Positions 1-8,819 of a stretch of DNA of 64,000 bases are shown one piece after another. Source of the DNA: Cytobacillus purgationiresistens. GTDB taxonomy: Bacteria; Bacillota; Bacilli; Bacillales; Cytobacillaceae. The position numbers and the translations under genes were made by a program. Under the pieces are notes generated by a model, which did no database searches, had not been told where the DNA came from, and was given only the letters and a program-made list of their open reading frames with translations. Position 1 is the first letter of the stretch; every line of letters begins with the position of its first letter. Where the stretch lies: assembly GCF_030813235.1 (NCBI RefSeq), contig NZ_JAUSUB010000004.1, forward strand, positions 62,001 to 126,000. Reading direction: 5' to 3'.

Positions 1-26
1 ATGCGATGTGATGACTTTAATAAAAT

Positions 27-65
27 AAAGAACGAGCAGAAAATACAGCCTTCTGCCCGTTCTTT
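27..65 (-). terminator. Rho-independent terminator of dinB
   Basis: A 15-bp stem (27-41 paired with 51-65, one G-U pair when read on the minus strand) with a 9-nt loop is followed on the minus strand by an AT-rich tract containing ATTTTATT. It overlaps the dinB stop codon. Confidence 0.75.
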
Positions 66-1344
66 ATTCTTTTTCGTTTTCCCGTTTATACATCTGTAGA
101 AAATCCTTGCTGAAGCTCGTGCTTGTCCCGATATTCTCCTGTTTCTTTTTTGTATCGGACAGTGAAGCGGCATGGTCAATGATGCGTGAACCATACTTCT
201 CCCTAAGTTGATCCACTGTTTTATAGAGAGGCTCTTTCTTTGCTTCTTTTTCATAATTGAATAGGTTAAGCTGTTTTACTGCATGATCTTGTTCGACCAC
301 TTCTATTCCCGTGACACCAAGCAGCCTCACAGCATTACCATTCCAATGCTTATGAAAAAGCTGTTTGGCTATCGTAAGGATTTCTTCCTCAGATTGAATT
401 GGATTATTCAATTTTTTACTTCTAGTGATTGTTTTTCTATCCTTATATCTTATCGTAATCCCTAATCCTGTCGCGAGTACTTTTTTCCTTTTCAAGCGGA
501 CAGACACTTTCAAAGAGAGGCTTGCCAGCACTTTATTTAACTCCTGCTGATTTACGACATCACGTGGCAGCGTGGTTGAGTTTCCAACACTTTTGAATTC
601 TGCTGCCGACTCGGGATCAACCTGTCTATTGTCTACACCATTTGCCTTTTCCTTTAAACGCAGCCCATTGATACCGAGCACAGCTTTTAATTTTATATCG
701 TTGGCTTTTGCTAATTCTCCGATCGTTTGAACATCCATGTTCCGCAGCTTTTCACCTGTTTTCTTACCAACACCGTGCATTTCTTCAACATTTAAAGGCC
801 ATAAAACTTTTGGTACATCACGCTTTCTCAGAACCGTAATGCCCATTGGCTTTTTCATATCTGAAGCCATTTTAGCGAGAAATTTATTTGGAGCTATGCC
901 AATACTGCACGGTAAATCAAGCTGCTCCTTCACCCTCTTTTGGATGATTTCGGCAATTTCAAGTGGCGAACCATAATCATGGCTATTTGTAATGTCCATA
1001 TACCCTTCATCTATGGAAACTGGCTCAACCAGGTCTGCATAGCCTTGTAGAATCTCAAACATACCGATAGAGGCTGCTCGATACCGGTCAAAATTTGGCG
1101 TCTTTACAATCAGCTGTGGACAGAGCTTTTTTGCTTCCCATAACGGCATCGTCGTTTTCACACCAAAGCTTCTCGCTTCATAGCTGCATGTGACAATGAT
1201 CCCCCTGCGTTCTTCCGGGTTTCCAGCAATCGCAAGCGGCTTTCCCTTCAAGGACGGGTCATAAGCCATCTCAACTGATGCATAAAAACTATTCATATCA
1301 ACATGTAAAATTACTCGGCCGTTTTTAGGATACATTTGCTTCAT
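64..1344 (-). CDS. dinB: DNA polymerase IV (Y-family translesion polymerase)
   Basis: Error-prone Y-family polymerase that copies past damaged template bases. The palm carboxylates are visible: D16 in HVDMNSFYASVE and D112-E113 in SIDEGYMD. The helix-hairpin-helix region (HGVGKKTGEKL) and little finger follow. QLNLF at about residues 358-362 fits the consensus for binding the DNA sliding clamp. At 426 aa it is slightly longer than B. subtilis PolY1 (YqjH), whose place in the gene order it occupies. It is transcribed alone, with a terminator straight after the stop. I see no convincing LexA box in the short upstream gap, so SOS control is not supported by sequence. Confidence 0.95.
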   Translation of the reverse strand: MKQMYPKNGRVILHVDMNSFYASVEMAYDPSLKGKPLAIAGNPEERRGIIVTCSYEARSFGVKTTMPLWEAKKLCPQLIVKTPNFDRYRAASIGMFEILQGYADLVEPVSIDEGYMDITNSHDYGSPLEIAEIIQKRVKEQLDLPCSIGIAPNKFLAKMASDMKKPMGITVLRKRDVPKVLWPLNVEEMHGVGKKTGEKLRNMDVQTIGELAKANDIKLKAVLGINGLRLKEKANGVDNRQVDPESAAEFKSVGNSTTLPRDVVNQQELNKVLASLSLKVSVRLKRKKVLATGLGITIRYKDRKTITRSKKLNNPIQSEEEILTIAKQLFHKHWNGNAVRLLGVTGIEVVEQDHAVKQLNLFNYEKEAKKEPLYKTVDQLREKYGSRIIDHAASLSDTKKKQENIGTSTSFSKDFLQMYKRENEKE

Positions 1345-1397
1345 TCAAAGCACTTCCCATTTCGTTCTTTTACATATATTGTACCAGAAAAGATGCT

Positions 1398-1889
1398 CTA
1401 TTGCGCTGAAGGTTCCTTCAATTCCACTGCTTCTTTAATGTAATCGTCAATTCTTTCTACTCCCTCCAAGGATTCAATAAAGGAGTTTGGATTGATAACA
1501 GTGATCAGTCTTGAGTGAAGATTAGCTATACCTGACATATACGATAATCCATAATGAGAGAATAGACCTATTTTTTCGATTTTTTCTTCAGCTATTTCAA
1601 TAATCTCTTTCGCATCAGCTACGATTAAGCCAAACTCAAAGCTCTTTCCCCTTAAAACCAATATACGAACGGTCTCATCTATCAGTAATGCTCCTTGATA
1701 AAAAGTGTTCTCGATGTCAATCACCGGAATGAGGTGACCTCTGGATTTAACAACCCCTATTACATAGCTTGGCAGCTGAGGAATCCTATTGATTTCTTCC
1801 ACTTTTTCAATAGATATTACATGGCTGATTGGAATTGCATATTCCTCTGTTCTCACTTGAAAAACAACAAACTTTCTCTCTTCATTCAA
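1398..1889 (-). CDS. CheW-like domain protein (orphan chemotaxis coupling protein)
   Basis: Single CheW domain of about 140 residues with a short charged tail. Conserved pieces are KFVVFQVRTEEYAIPI near the N terminus and the central YVIGVVKSRGHLIPVIDI segment typical of CheW/CheV adaptors, which couple receptors to the CheA kinase. I chose the TTG at 1889 because GGGGAGGG (1899-1906) lies 9 nt upstream. The in-frame ATG at 1913 lies upstream of that Shine-Dalgarno and would translate through it. No receiver domain follows, so it is not CheV. No other chemotaxis gene is nearby, so its partner is unknown. Confidence 0.8.
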   Translation of the reverse strand: MNEERKFVVFQVRTEEYAIPISHVISIEKVEEINRIPQLPSYVIGVVKSRGHLIPVIDIENTFYQGALLIDETVRILVLRGKSFEFGLIVADAKEIIEIAEEKIEKIGLFSHYGLSYMSGIANLHSRLITVINPNSFIESLEGVERIDDYIKEAVELKEPSAQ

Positions 1890-2047
1890 AATAAAAAGCC
1901 CTCCCCAACACATCAGTTATAGTAAAATATAACATATATAATCGGAATGAACTAGATTAATATTTAAGTCTTTATACCCATAAAATATGAGGGATATATG
2001 AAAATAAGCAAGTGATTTTTCAAGCTCATTTCACAATAACGGAAACA

Positions 2048-2080
2048 AAAAAAGAGATAGCTTTCACGCTACCTCTTTTA
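2048..2080 (-). terminator. Rho-independent terminator after the M20 peptidase gene
   Basis: Hairpin AAAGAGGTAGC / GCTATCTCTTT on the minus strand with a 6-nt loop and one wobble pair, followed by TTTTTTTG. Confidence 0.8.
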
Positions 2081-2088
2081 AGATTATG

Positions 2089-3207
2089 TTATTCTGTTAC
2101 TTCTTCTATAATTGCGATAACCATTTCAGCTAGTTTATTTAGCTCTTCAATAGACATGCGTTCATTCGTAGTATGAATTTCTTCATAACCTACGGCTAAA
2201 TTTACCGTAGGGATGTTAAAGCCCGCAATCACATTGGCATCACTGCCGCCGCCACTGTGCAGCAATTCACTTGGTCTACCAATTTTCTTTGCAGCTTTTT
2301 TAGCTAATTCAACGACATGGTCGCCTTCTCCATATTTAAAGCCAGGGTACATCACTTCAATTTCTACCTCAGCTTTTCCTCCCATTTCCTCTGCAGCACT
2401 TTCAAAAGCTTCCTTCATCTTGCTCACTTGCTGCTCCATTTTTTCATTGATAAGAGAACGTGCTTCAGCTAGTATCTCAACATGGTCACAGACGATATTC
2501 GTTTGCTTGCCACCTTCGAAACGGCCGATATTTGCTGTTGTTTCTGAATCAATGCGGCCAAGAGGCATTCTTGCAATCGCTTTGGATGCCATTGTTATAG
2601 CAGAAACGCCCTTTTCTGGTGCAACACCCGCATGAGCAGTCTTTCCAATTATTGTTGCTCTTACTTTTGCTTGTGTAGGCGCCGCAACAATAATGTTTCC
2701 AACTTTTCCATCACTATCAAGTGCATAGCCGAACTTAGCTTTCATCAATGATTGGTCAAGTACTTTCGCACCCACTAAACCTGACTCCTCACCAACTGTG
2801 ATGACGAATTGAATCATACCATGAGGAATATTTTTTTCCTTCAGTATCTTAACAACCTCAAGCATTACAGCTAAGCCTGCTTTATCATCCGCACCTAGAA
2901 TCGTTGTGCCGTCCGTTACAACATAGCCATCCTTAATTGAAGGCTTCACACCAATCCCAGGGACAACTGTATCCATATGAGAAGTAAAGTAGATGGGATC
3001 AACACCCTCTTTTGTCGCATTAAGTGTACAGATTAGATTGCCAGCTCCATGACCTGTCTGCTCAGTTGTATCATCCTCGTACACTTCCACACCTAAATCA
3101 CGAAACTTTTTCTTTAATACTTTTGCAATTTGTGTTTCATACTTTGTTTCTGAATCAATTTGTACAAGCTCTAGAAATTCATTCAATAGTCTTTCTTCAT
3201 TAATCAT
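2089..3207 (-). CDS. yqjE: M20 family metallopeptidase (PepT/YqjE-like tripeptidase)
   Basis: Cytosolic zinc aminopeptidase of the M20 family, likely cleaving small peptides. Metal ligands and catalytic residues are visible: H and D in TSHMDTVVPG, the bridging D in LGADDKAG, the E-E pair in VGEESGLVGA, D in ALDSDG, and the late H in HSGGGSDAN. The dimerisation (lid) domain sits between them. Length 372 aa is normal for YqjE/PepT-like proteins. It follows the carboxyltransferase gene on the same strand after a gap of about 110 nt, as yqjD-yqjE does in B. subtilis. The exact peptide substrate cannot be read from sequence. Confidence 0.9.
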   Translation of the reverse strand: MINEERLLNEFLELVQIDSETKYETQIAKVLKKKFRDLGVEVYEDDTTEQTGHGAGNLICTLNATKEGVDPIYFTSHMDTVVPGIGVKPSIKDGYVVTDGTTILGADDKAGLAVMLEVVKILKEKNIPHGMIQFVITVGEESGLVGAKVLDQSLMKAKFGYALDSDGKVGNIIVAAPTQAKVRATIIGKTAHAGVAPEKGVSAITMASKAIARMPLGRIDSETTANIGRFEGGKQTNIVCDHVEILAEARSLINEKMEQQVSKMKEAFESAAEEMGGKAEVEIEVMYPGFKYGEGDHVVELAKKAAKKIGRPSELLHSGGGSDANVIAGFNIPTVNLAVGYEEIHTTNERMSIEELNKLAEMVIAIIEEVTE

Positions 3208-3316
3208 TAAGTATAGACCCCCAAATTTTTAAGGAAATATCTTGAAACGTTTGGTCCCAAGATCTCCTTTTATCATTATAAGTATACTCCTAAGAGATTT
3301 TATCAGCAAATGAGAA

Positions 3317-4867
3317 TTATAGTGGGATATTTCCATGTTTTTTATGCGGTCTAGATTCTTTTTTATTTCTAAGCATTTCAAGTGCTTGAATGATTTTGAT
3401 TCTCGTTTCACGAGGATCAATAACATCATCCACCATCCCTCTGCTTGCTGCTACGTATGGGTTGGCAAACTTTTCTCTATATTCTTCAATTTTTTGCGCT
3501 CTTGTCGCTTCTGGATTGTCGCTGTTTGCTATTTCTTTTGCAAAAATGATATTGGCCGCACCTTGTGGTCCCATAACAGCAACTTCAGCATTAGGCCACG
3601 CAAAAACTAAATCTGCACCAATCGATTTACTGTTTAAAGCCACATATGCACCGCCAAATGCTTTTCGTAAAATCACTGTAAGCTTAGGAACAGTCGCCTC
3701 TGAATACGCATACAAAATCTTTGCACCATGACGAATAATTCCTCCATGTTCCTGTTTAACACCCGGGAAGAATCCGGTAACATCTTCAAATGTAATCAGC
3801 GGAATATTAAATGAGTCACAGAATCGGATGAATCTTGCAGCTTTATCAGAAGAATCGATATCAAGTCCGCCAGCCATCACTTTGGGCTGATTGCAAACTA
3901 GCCCGACAGACTCACCTTTGATTCGCGCAAGTCCTACAACAATATTTTTTGCAAAATCGGGCTGTACTTCCATGAAGGAATCCGTATCGACAACCTGCTC
4001 AATCACCTTCCGGACATCGTATGGCCGGATCGCATCAAAAGGAATGATATCGGTTAAGTCTGGCCGATAATCATCTTTTTCCTCCACATCATTAATCGGT
4101 GCTTTTTCCTCATTATTTTGCGGGAGATAGCTTAAAAGATGACGTACCTGCTCAATCACCTCTGCCTCTGTCTCCCCTTTAAAATGGGCATTCCCACTAA
4201 TTGTATTATGTACTTTAGCTCCACCTAAATCCTCCGGTGAGATTTTTTCCCCAGTTACAGTTTCAATTACTTTTGGTCCTGTAATGAACATTTGACTTGT
4301 TTTTTCAACCATAAACACAAAGTCAGTGATGGCAGGGGAATATACAGCGCCTCCAGCACATGGTCCCATAATTACAGAGATTTGCGGGATCACACCTGAA
4401 TAGATGGAATTGCGATAGAAAATATGGCCATAGCCGTCCAGAGAAACGACACCTTCTTGAATTCTAGCTCCCCCCGAATCATTCAGACCAATGAAAGGCG
4501 CTCCATTTTCAGCTGCTAAATCCATGACATTGGCAATCTTCTTCGCGTGCATCTCGCCCAATGCACCCCCAAAGACTGTGAAGTCCTGCGAAAACAAGAA
4601 AATCGGCCTGCCGTTTACTTTTCCGTATCCCGTAACCACGCCATCTCCCGGTCCTTTTTGCTTATCAAGACCAAAATCGGTGCTTCGATGTTCAATAAAC
4701 GGATTTAATTCTACGAATGTACCAGCATCAACTAAGAGATCAATACGCTCTCTCGCTGTCAGCTTGCCCTTCTCGTGCTGCTTCTCAATGCGCTCGTCTC
4801 CTCCGCCTAGCTCTACTTCCCTGCGGCGGTCATACAGTTCGTTAATCTTCTCATAGATGTCTGCCAT
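3317..4867 (-). CDS. yqjD: Acyl-CoA carboxylase carboxyltransferase subunit (propionyl-CoA carboxylase beta, YqjD)
   Basis: 516-aa carboxyltransferase with both crotonase-like halves: the N-terminal CoA site around NDSGGARIQEGV and the C-terminal half with FGGAYVALNSK and WPNAEVAVMGPQGA. This length and fold fit PccB or methylmalonyl-CoA decarboxylase alpha rather than AccD. The epimerase gene sits 3 nt upstream, which argues for propionyl-CoA to methylmalonyl-CoA chemistry feeding MutAB at 11.6-15.6 kb. No dedicated biotin carboxylase or carrier gene is beside it. The AccB and AccC encoded at 39.5-41.4 kb, or genes outside the window, would have to serve. Decarboxylase activity is the main alternative. 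Confidence 0.85.
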   Translation of the reverse strand: MADIYEKINELYDRRREVELGGGDERIEKQHEKGKLTARERIDLLVDAGTFVELNPFIEHRSTDFGLDKQKGPGDGVVTGYGKVNGRPIFLFSQDFTVFGGALGEMHAKKIANVMDLAAENGAPFIGLNDSGGARIQEGVVSLDGYGHIFYRNSIYSGVIPQISVIMGPCAGGAVYSPAITDFVFMVEKTSQMFITGPKVIETVTGEKISPEDLGGAKVHNTISGNAHFKGETEAEVIEQVRHLLSYLPQNNEEKAPINDVEEKDDYRPDLTDIIPFDAIRPYDVRKVIEQVVDTDSFMEVQPDFAKNIVVGLARIKGESVGLVCNQPKVMAGGLDIDSSDKAARFIRFCDSFNIPLITFEDVTGFFPGVKQEHGGIIRHGAKILYAYSEATVPKLTVILRKAFGGAYVALNSKSIGADLVFAWPNAEVAVMGPQGAANIIFAKEIANSDNPEATRAQKIEEYREKFANPYVAASRGMVDDVIDPRETRIKIIQALEMLRNKKESRPHKKHGNIPL

Positions 4868-4870
4868 TAC

Positions 4871-5281
4871 TTATTTCAACCCTTTCTTTTCACATAGTTC
4901 GTATAAAATGCTGCCTGTGGATTTTGGATGCATGAAGGCCACATGTGCGCCGCCAGCGCCAATTTTAGGCTCATCTTGAATCATTCTAATACCATGAGTT
5001 TTCATTTCATCAATGCGCTCTTGTATCGAATCCACACCTAAAGCAACATGGTGCAGACCTTCTCCGCGCTTTTCTATAAATTTAGCTACCGCACTCTGGT
5101 CATGCTGAGGTTCTAAAAGCTCAAGCTTTGTTTCTCCAGCCTTTAAGAAGGCTACCCTTATGCCTTCGCTTTCCACTTCTTCGATGCCCAGTAAAGGCAG
5201 CTGCAATATGTCCGTATAAAAGGGTAAAGTCTCGTCCAAAGAACGAACAGCAATACCAATATGATCGATTTTTTTAATCAA
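4871..5281 (-). CDS. mce: Methylmalonyl-CoA epimerase
   Basis: VOC-superfamily protein of 136 aa that interconverts the (S)- and (R)-forms of methylmalonyl-CoA. The two beta-alpha-beta-beta-beta modules carry metal ligands at H7 (KIDHIGIAV), H77/H78 (GLHHVAL) and E129 (ILYELCE). Translation starts at a TTG at 5281, 8 nt after a GGGGGGGAA Shine-Dalgarno. The stop lies 3 nt before yqjD, so the two are surely cotranscribed. With the mutase genes nearby this completes the propionyl-CoA to succinyl-CoA steps. Confidence 0.92.
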   Translation of the reverse strand: MIKKIDHIGIAVRSLDETLPFYTDILQLPLLGIEEVESEGIRVAFLKAGETKLELLEPQHDQSAVAKFIEKRGEGLHHVALGVDSIQERIDEMKTHGIRMIQDEPKIGAGGAHVAFMHPKSTGSILYELCEKKGLK

Positions 5282-5388
5282 TATCTTCCCCCCCTAGTAC
5301 TAGCAAAACGTTGCTTATATTCTCACTATATATAATTATAATAATATTCTCTTAATATGTCGAATACCCTCTATTTTATTGCGAGCGG

Positions 5389-5417
5389 TTGTTCAATCAT
5401 CTATTTCCTAGTAAAAT
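5389..5417 (+). promoter_or_regulatory. SigA-like promoter of prli42
   Basis: TTGTTC, 17 nt, TAAAAT on the plus strand, placed 38 nt before the TTG start of the 30-codon gene. No experimental support; the match is by eye. Confidence 0.5.
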
Positions 5418-5455
5418 ACATATAAGGACTATTTCACAGAAAGGTTGGATTTAAT

Positions 5456-5548
5456 TTGTCAAAAAAAACAAGAAAGATTGTCGTCTATTTAATGATCTTT
5501 GCTATGCTCGCATCATCTCTGCTTGTTGGCTTAACGATGCTGTTTTAA
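5456..5548 (+). CDS. prli42: Stressosome-associated membrane mini-protein Prli42
   Basis: A 30-codon gene beginning at TTG behind an AAAGGTTGGAT Shine-Dalgarno. The product has a basic head (SKKTRKIVV) and one hydrophobic segment of about 20 residues ending in LVGLTMLF. Size, charge pattern and SSLLVGL core match Prli42, the membrane anchor that links the stressosome to the envelope in Listeria and is conserved in Firmicutes. It lies between the epimerase and L,D-transpeptidase genes with its own promoter and a strong terminator. No stressosome genes are in this window. It is easily missed because of its size and TTG start. Confidence 0.8.
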   Translation: MSKKTRKIVVYLMIFAMLASSLLVGLTMLF

Positions 5549-5555
5549 TAAACAT

Positions 5556-5606
5556 AAAAGGGACAGATAAGCACTCTCGCAAACGGAATGCTTATCTGTC
5601 CCTTTT
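5556..5606. terminator. Bidirectional terminator between prli42 and the L,D-transpeptidase gene
   Basis: Perfect 18-bp inverted repeat (5556-5573 with 5589-5606) flanked by A-rich sequence on the left and T-rich sequence on the right, so it can end transcripts from both sides. Confidence 0.9.
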
Positions 5607-5608
5607 TC

Positions 5609-6121
5609 TTATTGTATTGCTCCATATTCTCTGCCAAGCTGTTCAAAGCTTTTATTTGTCGAAAGGATTAAAACTTTTGAACCAAGCGGTACGCTGTCAT
5701 ATAAGGTTTCGACACCCGTATTCTGAAGGCGGATGCAGCCATTTGAAACATAATGCCCAATCGAATTCGGGTTATTCGTCCCATGAATACCGTAGATTCT
5801 CCCGTCTGTATCCTTTGCATCGAAGCCAATCCACCTAGTTCCGAGCGGATTCTTAGGATCTCCGCCTTCTATATCCTTCCTTCGATAATAAGGCTCTTCT
5901 GCCTTCACAGTTATCGTGAAAAATCCTTCCGGGGTGAGTTCCTCCTTCTTCCCAGTCGCTGCAGACTGAACGGATTGAACCTTGTTTTCATTTATAAAAG
6001 CAACCTCATTATTCATTTTGTTCACTATTACCAATGGATCCCCAGGCAGTGGATTAGGTCCAAGCGGCCAAATCGGTGAAAGTGTAAAGGCAAGGAGAAG
6101 AGAATATACAAGATTAAGCAT
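5609..6121 (-). CDS. L,D-transpeptidase (YkuD domain)
   Basis: Secreted or membrane-anchored enzyme that forms 3-3 or related crosslinks in peptidoglycan, or acts in spore cortex. The YkuD signature is complete: HGTNNP, then SNGCIRL with the catalytic Cys. The N terminus is hydrophobic (LNLVYSLLLAFTLSPIW), consistent with a signal or anchor segment. I place the start at ATG 6121 because GTGGAG just upstream is its Shine-Dalgarno; the GTG at 6136 would lie inside that site. Length 170 aa matches B. subtilis YqjB-type proteins at this locus. No LysM domain is present. Confidence 0.88.
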   Translation of the reverse strand: MLNLVYSLLLAFTLSPIWPLGPNPLPGDPLVIVNKMNNEVAFINENKVQSVQSAATGKKEELTPEGFFTITVKAEEPYYRRKDIEGGDPKNPLGTRWIGFDAKDTDGRIYGIHGTNNPNSIGHYVSNGCIRLQNTGVETLYDSVPLGSKVLILSTNKSFEQLGREYGAIQ

Positions 6122-6152
6122 AGGATCACACTCCACTTGTCAGTTTCCCTTA

Positions 6153-7145
6153 TTATTCTCCTGTCGCTGTCGTTTGATTCAATTTGCGAGCACCCTTTAA
6201 TCCGATGAAATTACTTTTTATGATTAAATATTCTTCCATTTCTTTTGTGAAATAGAGCAGGTCTGCACGCGCTTCGAACTCTTCGCGTGTTTTAGGAAGC
6301 TCCATTTTTTCAAATTCATCTTTCATCTCATGCAGCTTTGTGATAAAAATCGATGCTGTATTGCCAGGGTGTATGTTATCTGAGAGCTCGTCAATAAAAT
6401 CTGCAATCATCTCTGCCTGGTCAACATATTGATCAATCGAAGTCACAATCGGCAATACATGCTCAATAATTTCAAATTGCTTTTCTCTCATCTTAAAGTA
6501 GCTATAAAATAAACTTTCATTGCGAAGAAAATGGTTTTCAACTTCTCGAAAAGCCAATGCTTTTGCTTCTTCAATCAAACGGTAGGTTTCAGTGATCTCT
6601 CTTCCATCCCAGCTGCTTTCATTTGTACGCAAATAAATCACAATTTCATCGAAAATCCGTTTAAAATTTTGTTCGATTTCTAACTGATAATCCTTTAGCT
6701 TGGCATCCAAGCTTGGCATATAAAGATTAGCCAAAAGGGCGACCCCAATACCAATCAGAATAATGCCTAATTCATTTAATATCAGCTCAAATGTCACTTG
6801 CTCTGCTGAATAAATATGTAAAATGATTACTGCGCTTGTTACAATTCCATCACTTGCATTAACCATTACCGCTGTAGGTATAAATACCAATAGAACTAAC
6901 CCAATAATTAATGGATGATAGGAAAACAATTCAAATAATATGGAAGAGATTAAAATAGCAATTATGCAAGCAAAAATGCGGTCCCATGATGCTCTTAATG
7001 ACTTTTTCTTTGTTACTTTTACACAAAGGATTGTCAATATACCAGCTGACACATAATTATCTAATCCTGCCATTTGTGCAATCATGATTGCGATTGATGC
7101 ACCTAGTGCTGTCTTTACTGTACGGTAGCCTATTCTAAATTTCAT
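6153..7145 (-). CDS. yqjA: Aromatic acid exporter family membrane protein (YqjA)
   Basis: 330-aa FUSC/ArAE-type protein. The N-terminal half has several hydrophobic segments (from GASIAIMIAQMAGL to VALLANLYMP), suggesting four to five transmembrane helices. The C-terminal half is a long, charged, helical cytoplasmic domain, as in the ArAE_1_C family. This matches B. subtilis YqjA in order and length. The family name suggests efflux of aromatic acids, but the substrate of YqjA itself is not established. It is on the same strand as the L,D-transpeptidase gene, 31 nt upstream of that gene's start, so cotranscription is likely. Confidence 0.85.
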   Translation of the reverse strand: MKFRIGYRTVKTALGASIAIMIAQMAGLDNYVSAGILTILCVKVTKKKSLRASWDRIFACIIAILISSILFELFSYHPLIIGLVLLVFIPTAVMVNASDGIVTSAVIILHIYSAEQVTFELILNELGIILIGIGVALLANLYMPSLDAKLKDYQLEIEQNFKRIFDEIVIYLRTNESSWDGREITETYRLIEEAKALAFREVENHFLRNESLFYSYFKMREKQFEIIEHVLPIVTSIDQYVDQAEMIADFIDELSDNIHPGNTASIFITKLHEMKDEFEKMELPKTREEFEARADLLYFTKEMEEYLIIKSNFIGLKGARKLNQTTATGE

Positions 7146-7263
7146 GATTTAACTCCTCATGACTGTCTATACGTGTATTTTATTTAATTGCATTATATGT
7201 TCATATGCTCGGCCTATGCTCGGCAATTTATTCTCGGTAAGACGATTGTTCAAGAACATAAAG

Positions 7264-7293
7264 AAAAGATGATCAATTTTCCTGATCATCTTT
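7264..7293 (-). terminator. Terminator of the arginine ABC transporter operon
   Basis: Inverted repeat AAAGATGATCA / TGATCATCTTT with a short loop, followed on the minus strand by TTCTTTATG. It sits 16 nt past the stop of the ATPase gene. Confidence 0.65.
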
Positions 7294-7308
7294 AATAGCA
7301 TATCTCTT

Positions 7309-8031
7309 TTAGAGCATTTTTTGCAAGAAATCTTTCGCTCTATTTGATTTTGGTTGATTAAAAAATGCCACCGGTGATGCATCTTCCACAAGCACACCGT
7401 CGTCTAAAAACAACACGCGGTCTGCTACCTCGCGGGCAAAGCCCATTTCATGCGTAACAATCGCCATTGTCATTCCTGTATGGGCTAAACTCTTCATAAC
7501 ATCCAGCACTTCTTTTACCATTTCTGGATCAAGTGCGGACGTTGGCTCATCGAAAAGCATTACTTCAGGTTCCATCGCGAGTGCTCTTGCAATGGCCACA
7601 CGCTGTTTCTGTCCTCCTGAGAGCTTATTTGGATACTCTTGTGCTTTCACAGATAAGCCCACTTTTTCTAGCAGATCTTGTCCGATTTTCTCTGCCTCCT
7701 GTTTTGACAGGCCTTTTACCTTCATCGGTGCATATGTTAGATTCTCCATAACTGTCTTATGAGGGAATAAATGAAAATGCTGAAATACCATGCCAACATT
7801 TTGTCTTACCTTCATAATATCTGTTTTATTATTCGTTATATCTTGTTCATTGATCCAAATATGCCCTTTTGTAGGATCCTCAAGTTTGTTAATGCAGCGG
7901 AGGAAGGTAGATTTGCCTGAGCCCGAAGGACCGATGATAGCCACGACCTCACCCTCTTTGATTGTTGTCGAGATTCCAGTTAATACTTCGTTGCTTCCAA
8001 ATGATTTATGGAGATTTTCGATTTTAATCAC
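7309..8031 (-). CDS. artR: Amino acid ABC transporter ATP-binding protein (ArtR/YqiZ type)
   Basis: 240-aa ATPase of the polar amino acid uptake family. Walker A is GPSGSGKST, the ABC signature LSGGQKQR, Walker [14 protein letters not shown], and the switch His lies in IVTHEMGFA. It overlaps the permease gene by a few bases, showing translational coupling. Together with the permease and binding protein it matches the B. subtilis yqiXYZ (artPQR) arginine transporter by order and length. Specificity for arginine is inferred from that synteny only. Confidence 0.92.
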   Translation of the reverse strand: MIKIENLHKSFGSNEVLTGISTTIKEGEVVAIIGPSGSGKSTFLRCINKLEDPTKGHIWINEQDITNNKTDIMKVRQNVGMVFQHFHLFPHKTVMENLTYAPMKVKGLSKQEAEKIGQDLLEKVGLSVKAQEYPNKLSGGQKQRVAIARALAMEPEVMLFDEPTSALDPEMVKEVLDVMKSLAHTGMTMAIVTHEMGFAREVADRVLFLDDGVLVEDASPVAFFNQPKSNRAKDFLQKML

Positions 8032-8683
8032 TGCTTCTCATTCTCCTTTCCACTATTTTACCGAGGAATGTCAGTACCGTTACCATAAGATAATAAATAA
8101 TCCCCGCTAATAGTAAAGGTTCAATGAATTTAAATTGATCCGCTCCTACCTGATAAGCGCGACGCATAATATCCATAACACCGATTGTTGTCACAATCGC
8201 GGATTCCTTCGTAAGCGTGATAAATTCATTCATTAACGCAGGTAAAATATTCTTCATTGCCTGCGGCAGAATAATGTTCAGCATCATCGGTCGATACGGC
8301 ACACCTAAGGCCATTGCTGCCTCTTTTTGACCCTTATCCACTGCAAGAATCCCAGCGCGAATAATCTCAGAGATATAGGCAGCTGAATTTAAAGCAAAAG
8401 CTAATACTGCAGCAGCCACTGGTTCAATTTGATATCCTAAAATCTGCGGAGAGCCGTAGTAAATAATCATAAGCTGTAAAATAAGAGGTGTTCCACGGAA
8501 AATAGATGTATAGGCATCTGCAATCCAGTTTAGTACTTTAATAGAACTAATTTTACATAATGATAAAATGACACCGAATAAAAACCCTAATATTCCTGCC
8601 AGACATACAATTTGCAGTGTTACGCCAATACCTTGTAATATGAAGGGCAGAGAAGGGTGGACTGAAGTAAAGTCTAAGTTCAT
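8024..8683 (-). CDS. artQ: Amino acid ABC transporter permease (ArtQ/YqiY type)
   Basis: Polytopic inner-membrane permease of the His/Glu/Gln/Arg family, with about five transmembrane segments. The EAA loop that contacts the ATPase is seen as [21 protein letters not shown] list the ATG at 8683; an in-frame TTG at 8689 lies 6 nt after GAGAGG and may be the true start, which would add two residues. A partial terminator separates it from the binding-protein gene, while its end overlaps the ATPase gene. Confidence 0.9.
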   Translation of the reverse strand: MNLDFTSVHPSLPFILQGIGVTLQIVCLAGILGFLFGVILSLCKISSIKVLNWIADAYTSIFRGTPLILQLMIIYYGSPQILGYQIEPVAAAVLAFALNSAAYISEIIRAGILAVDKGQKEAAMALGVPYRPMMLNIILPQAMKNILPALMNEFITLTKESAIVTTIGVMDIMRRAYQVGADQFKFIEPLLLAGIIYYLMVTVLTFLGKIVERRMRSSD

Positions 8684-8773
8684 TGTCAAATATTTCCTCT
8701 CGAATTTTTTTATTGCTCCCTTAACTCTTCTATTCGGGAATGCCCGGCAATTGATGTGAGTTTCTTCATTAAG

Positions 8774-8811
8774 GGAAAAGACGCCCAGAAAGAAATCTTC
8801 TGAACGCCTAT
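8774..8811 (-). terminator. Intercistronic attenuating terminator between artP and artQ
   Basis: On the minus strand a 12-bp stem (8800-8811 region with 8779-8790, three G-U pairs) is followed by TTTTCCC. It lies right after the binding-protein stop. A leaky terminator here would yield excess binding protein over membrane components. Confidence 0.65.
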
Positions 8812-8819
8812 TAAATCAT

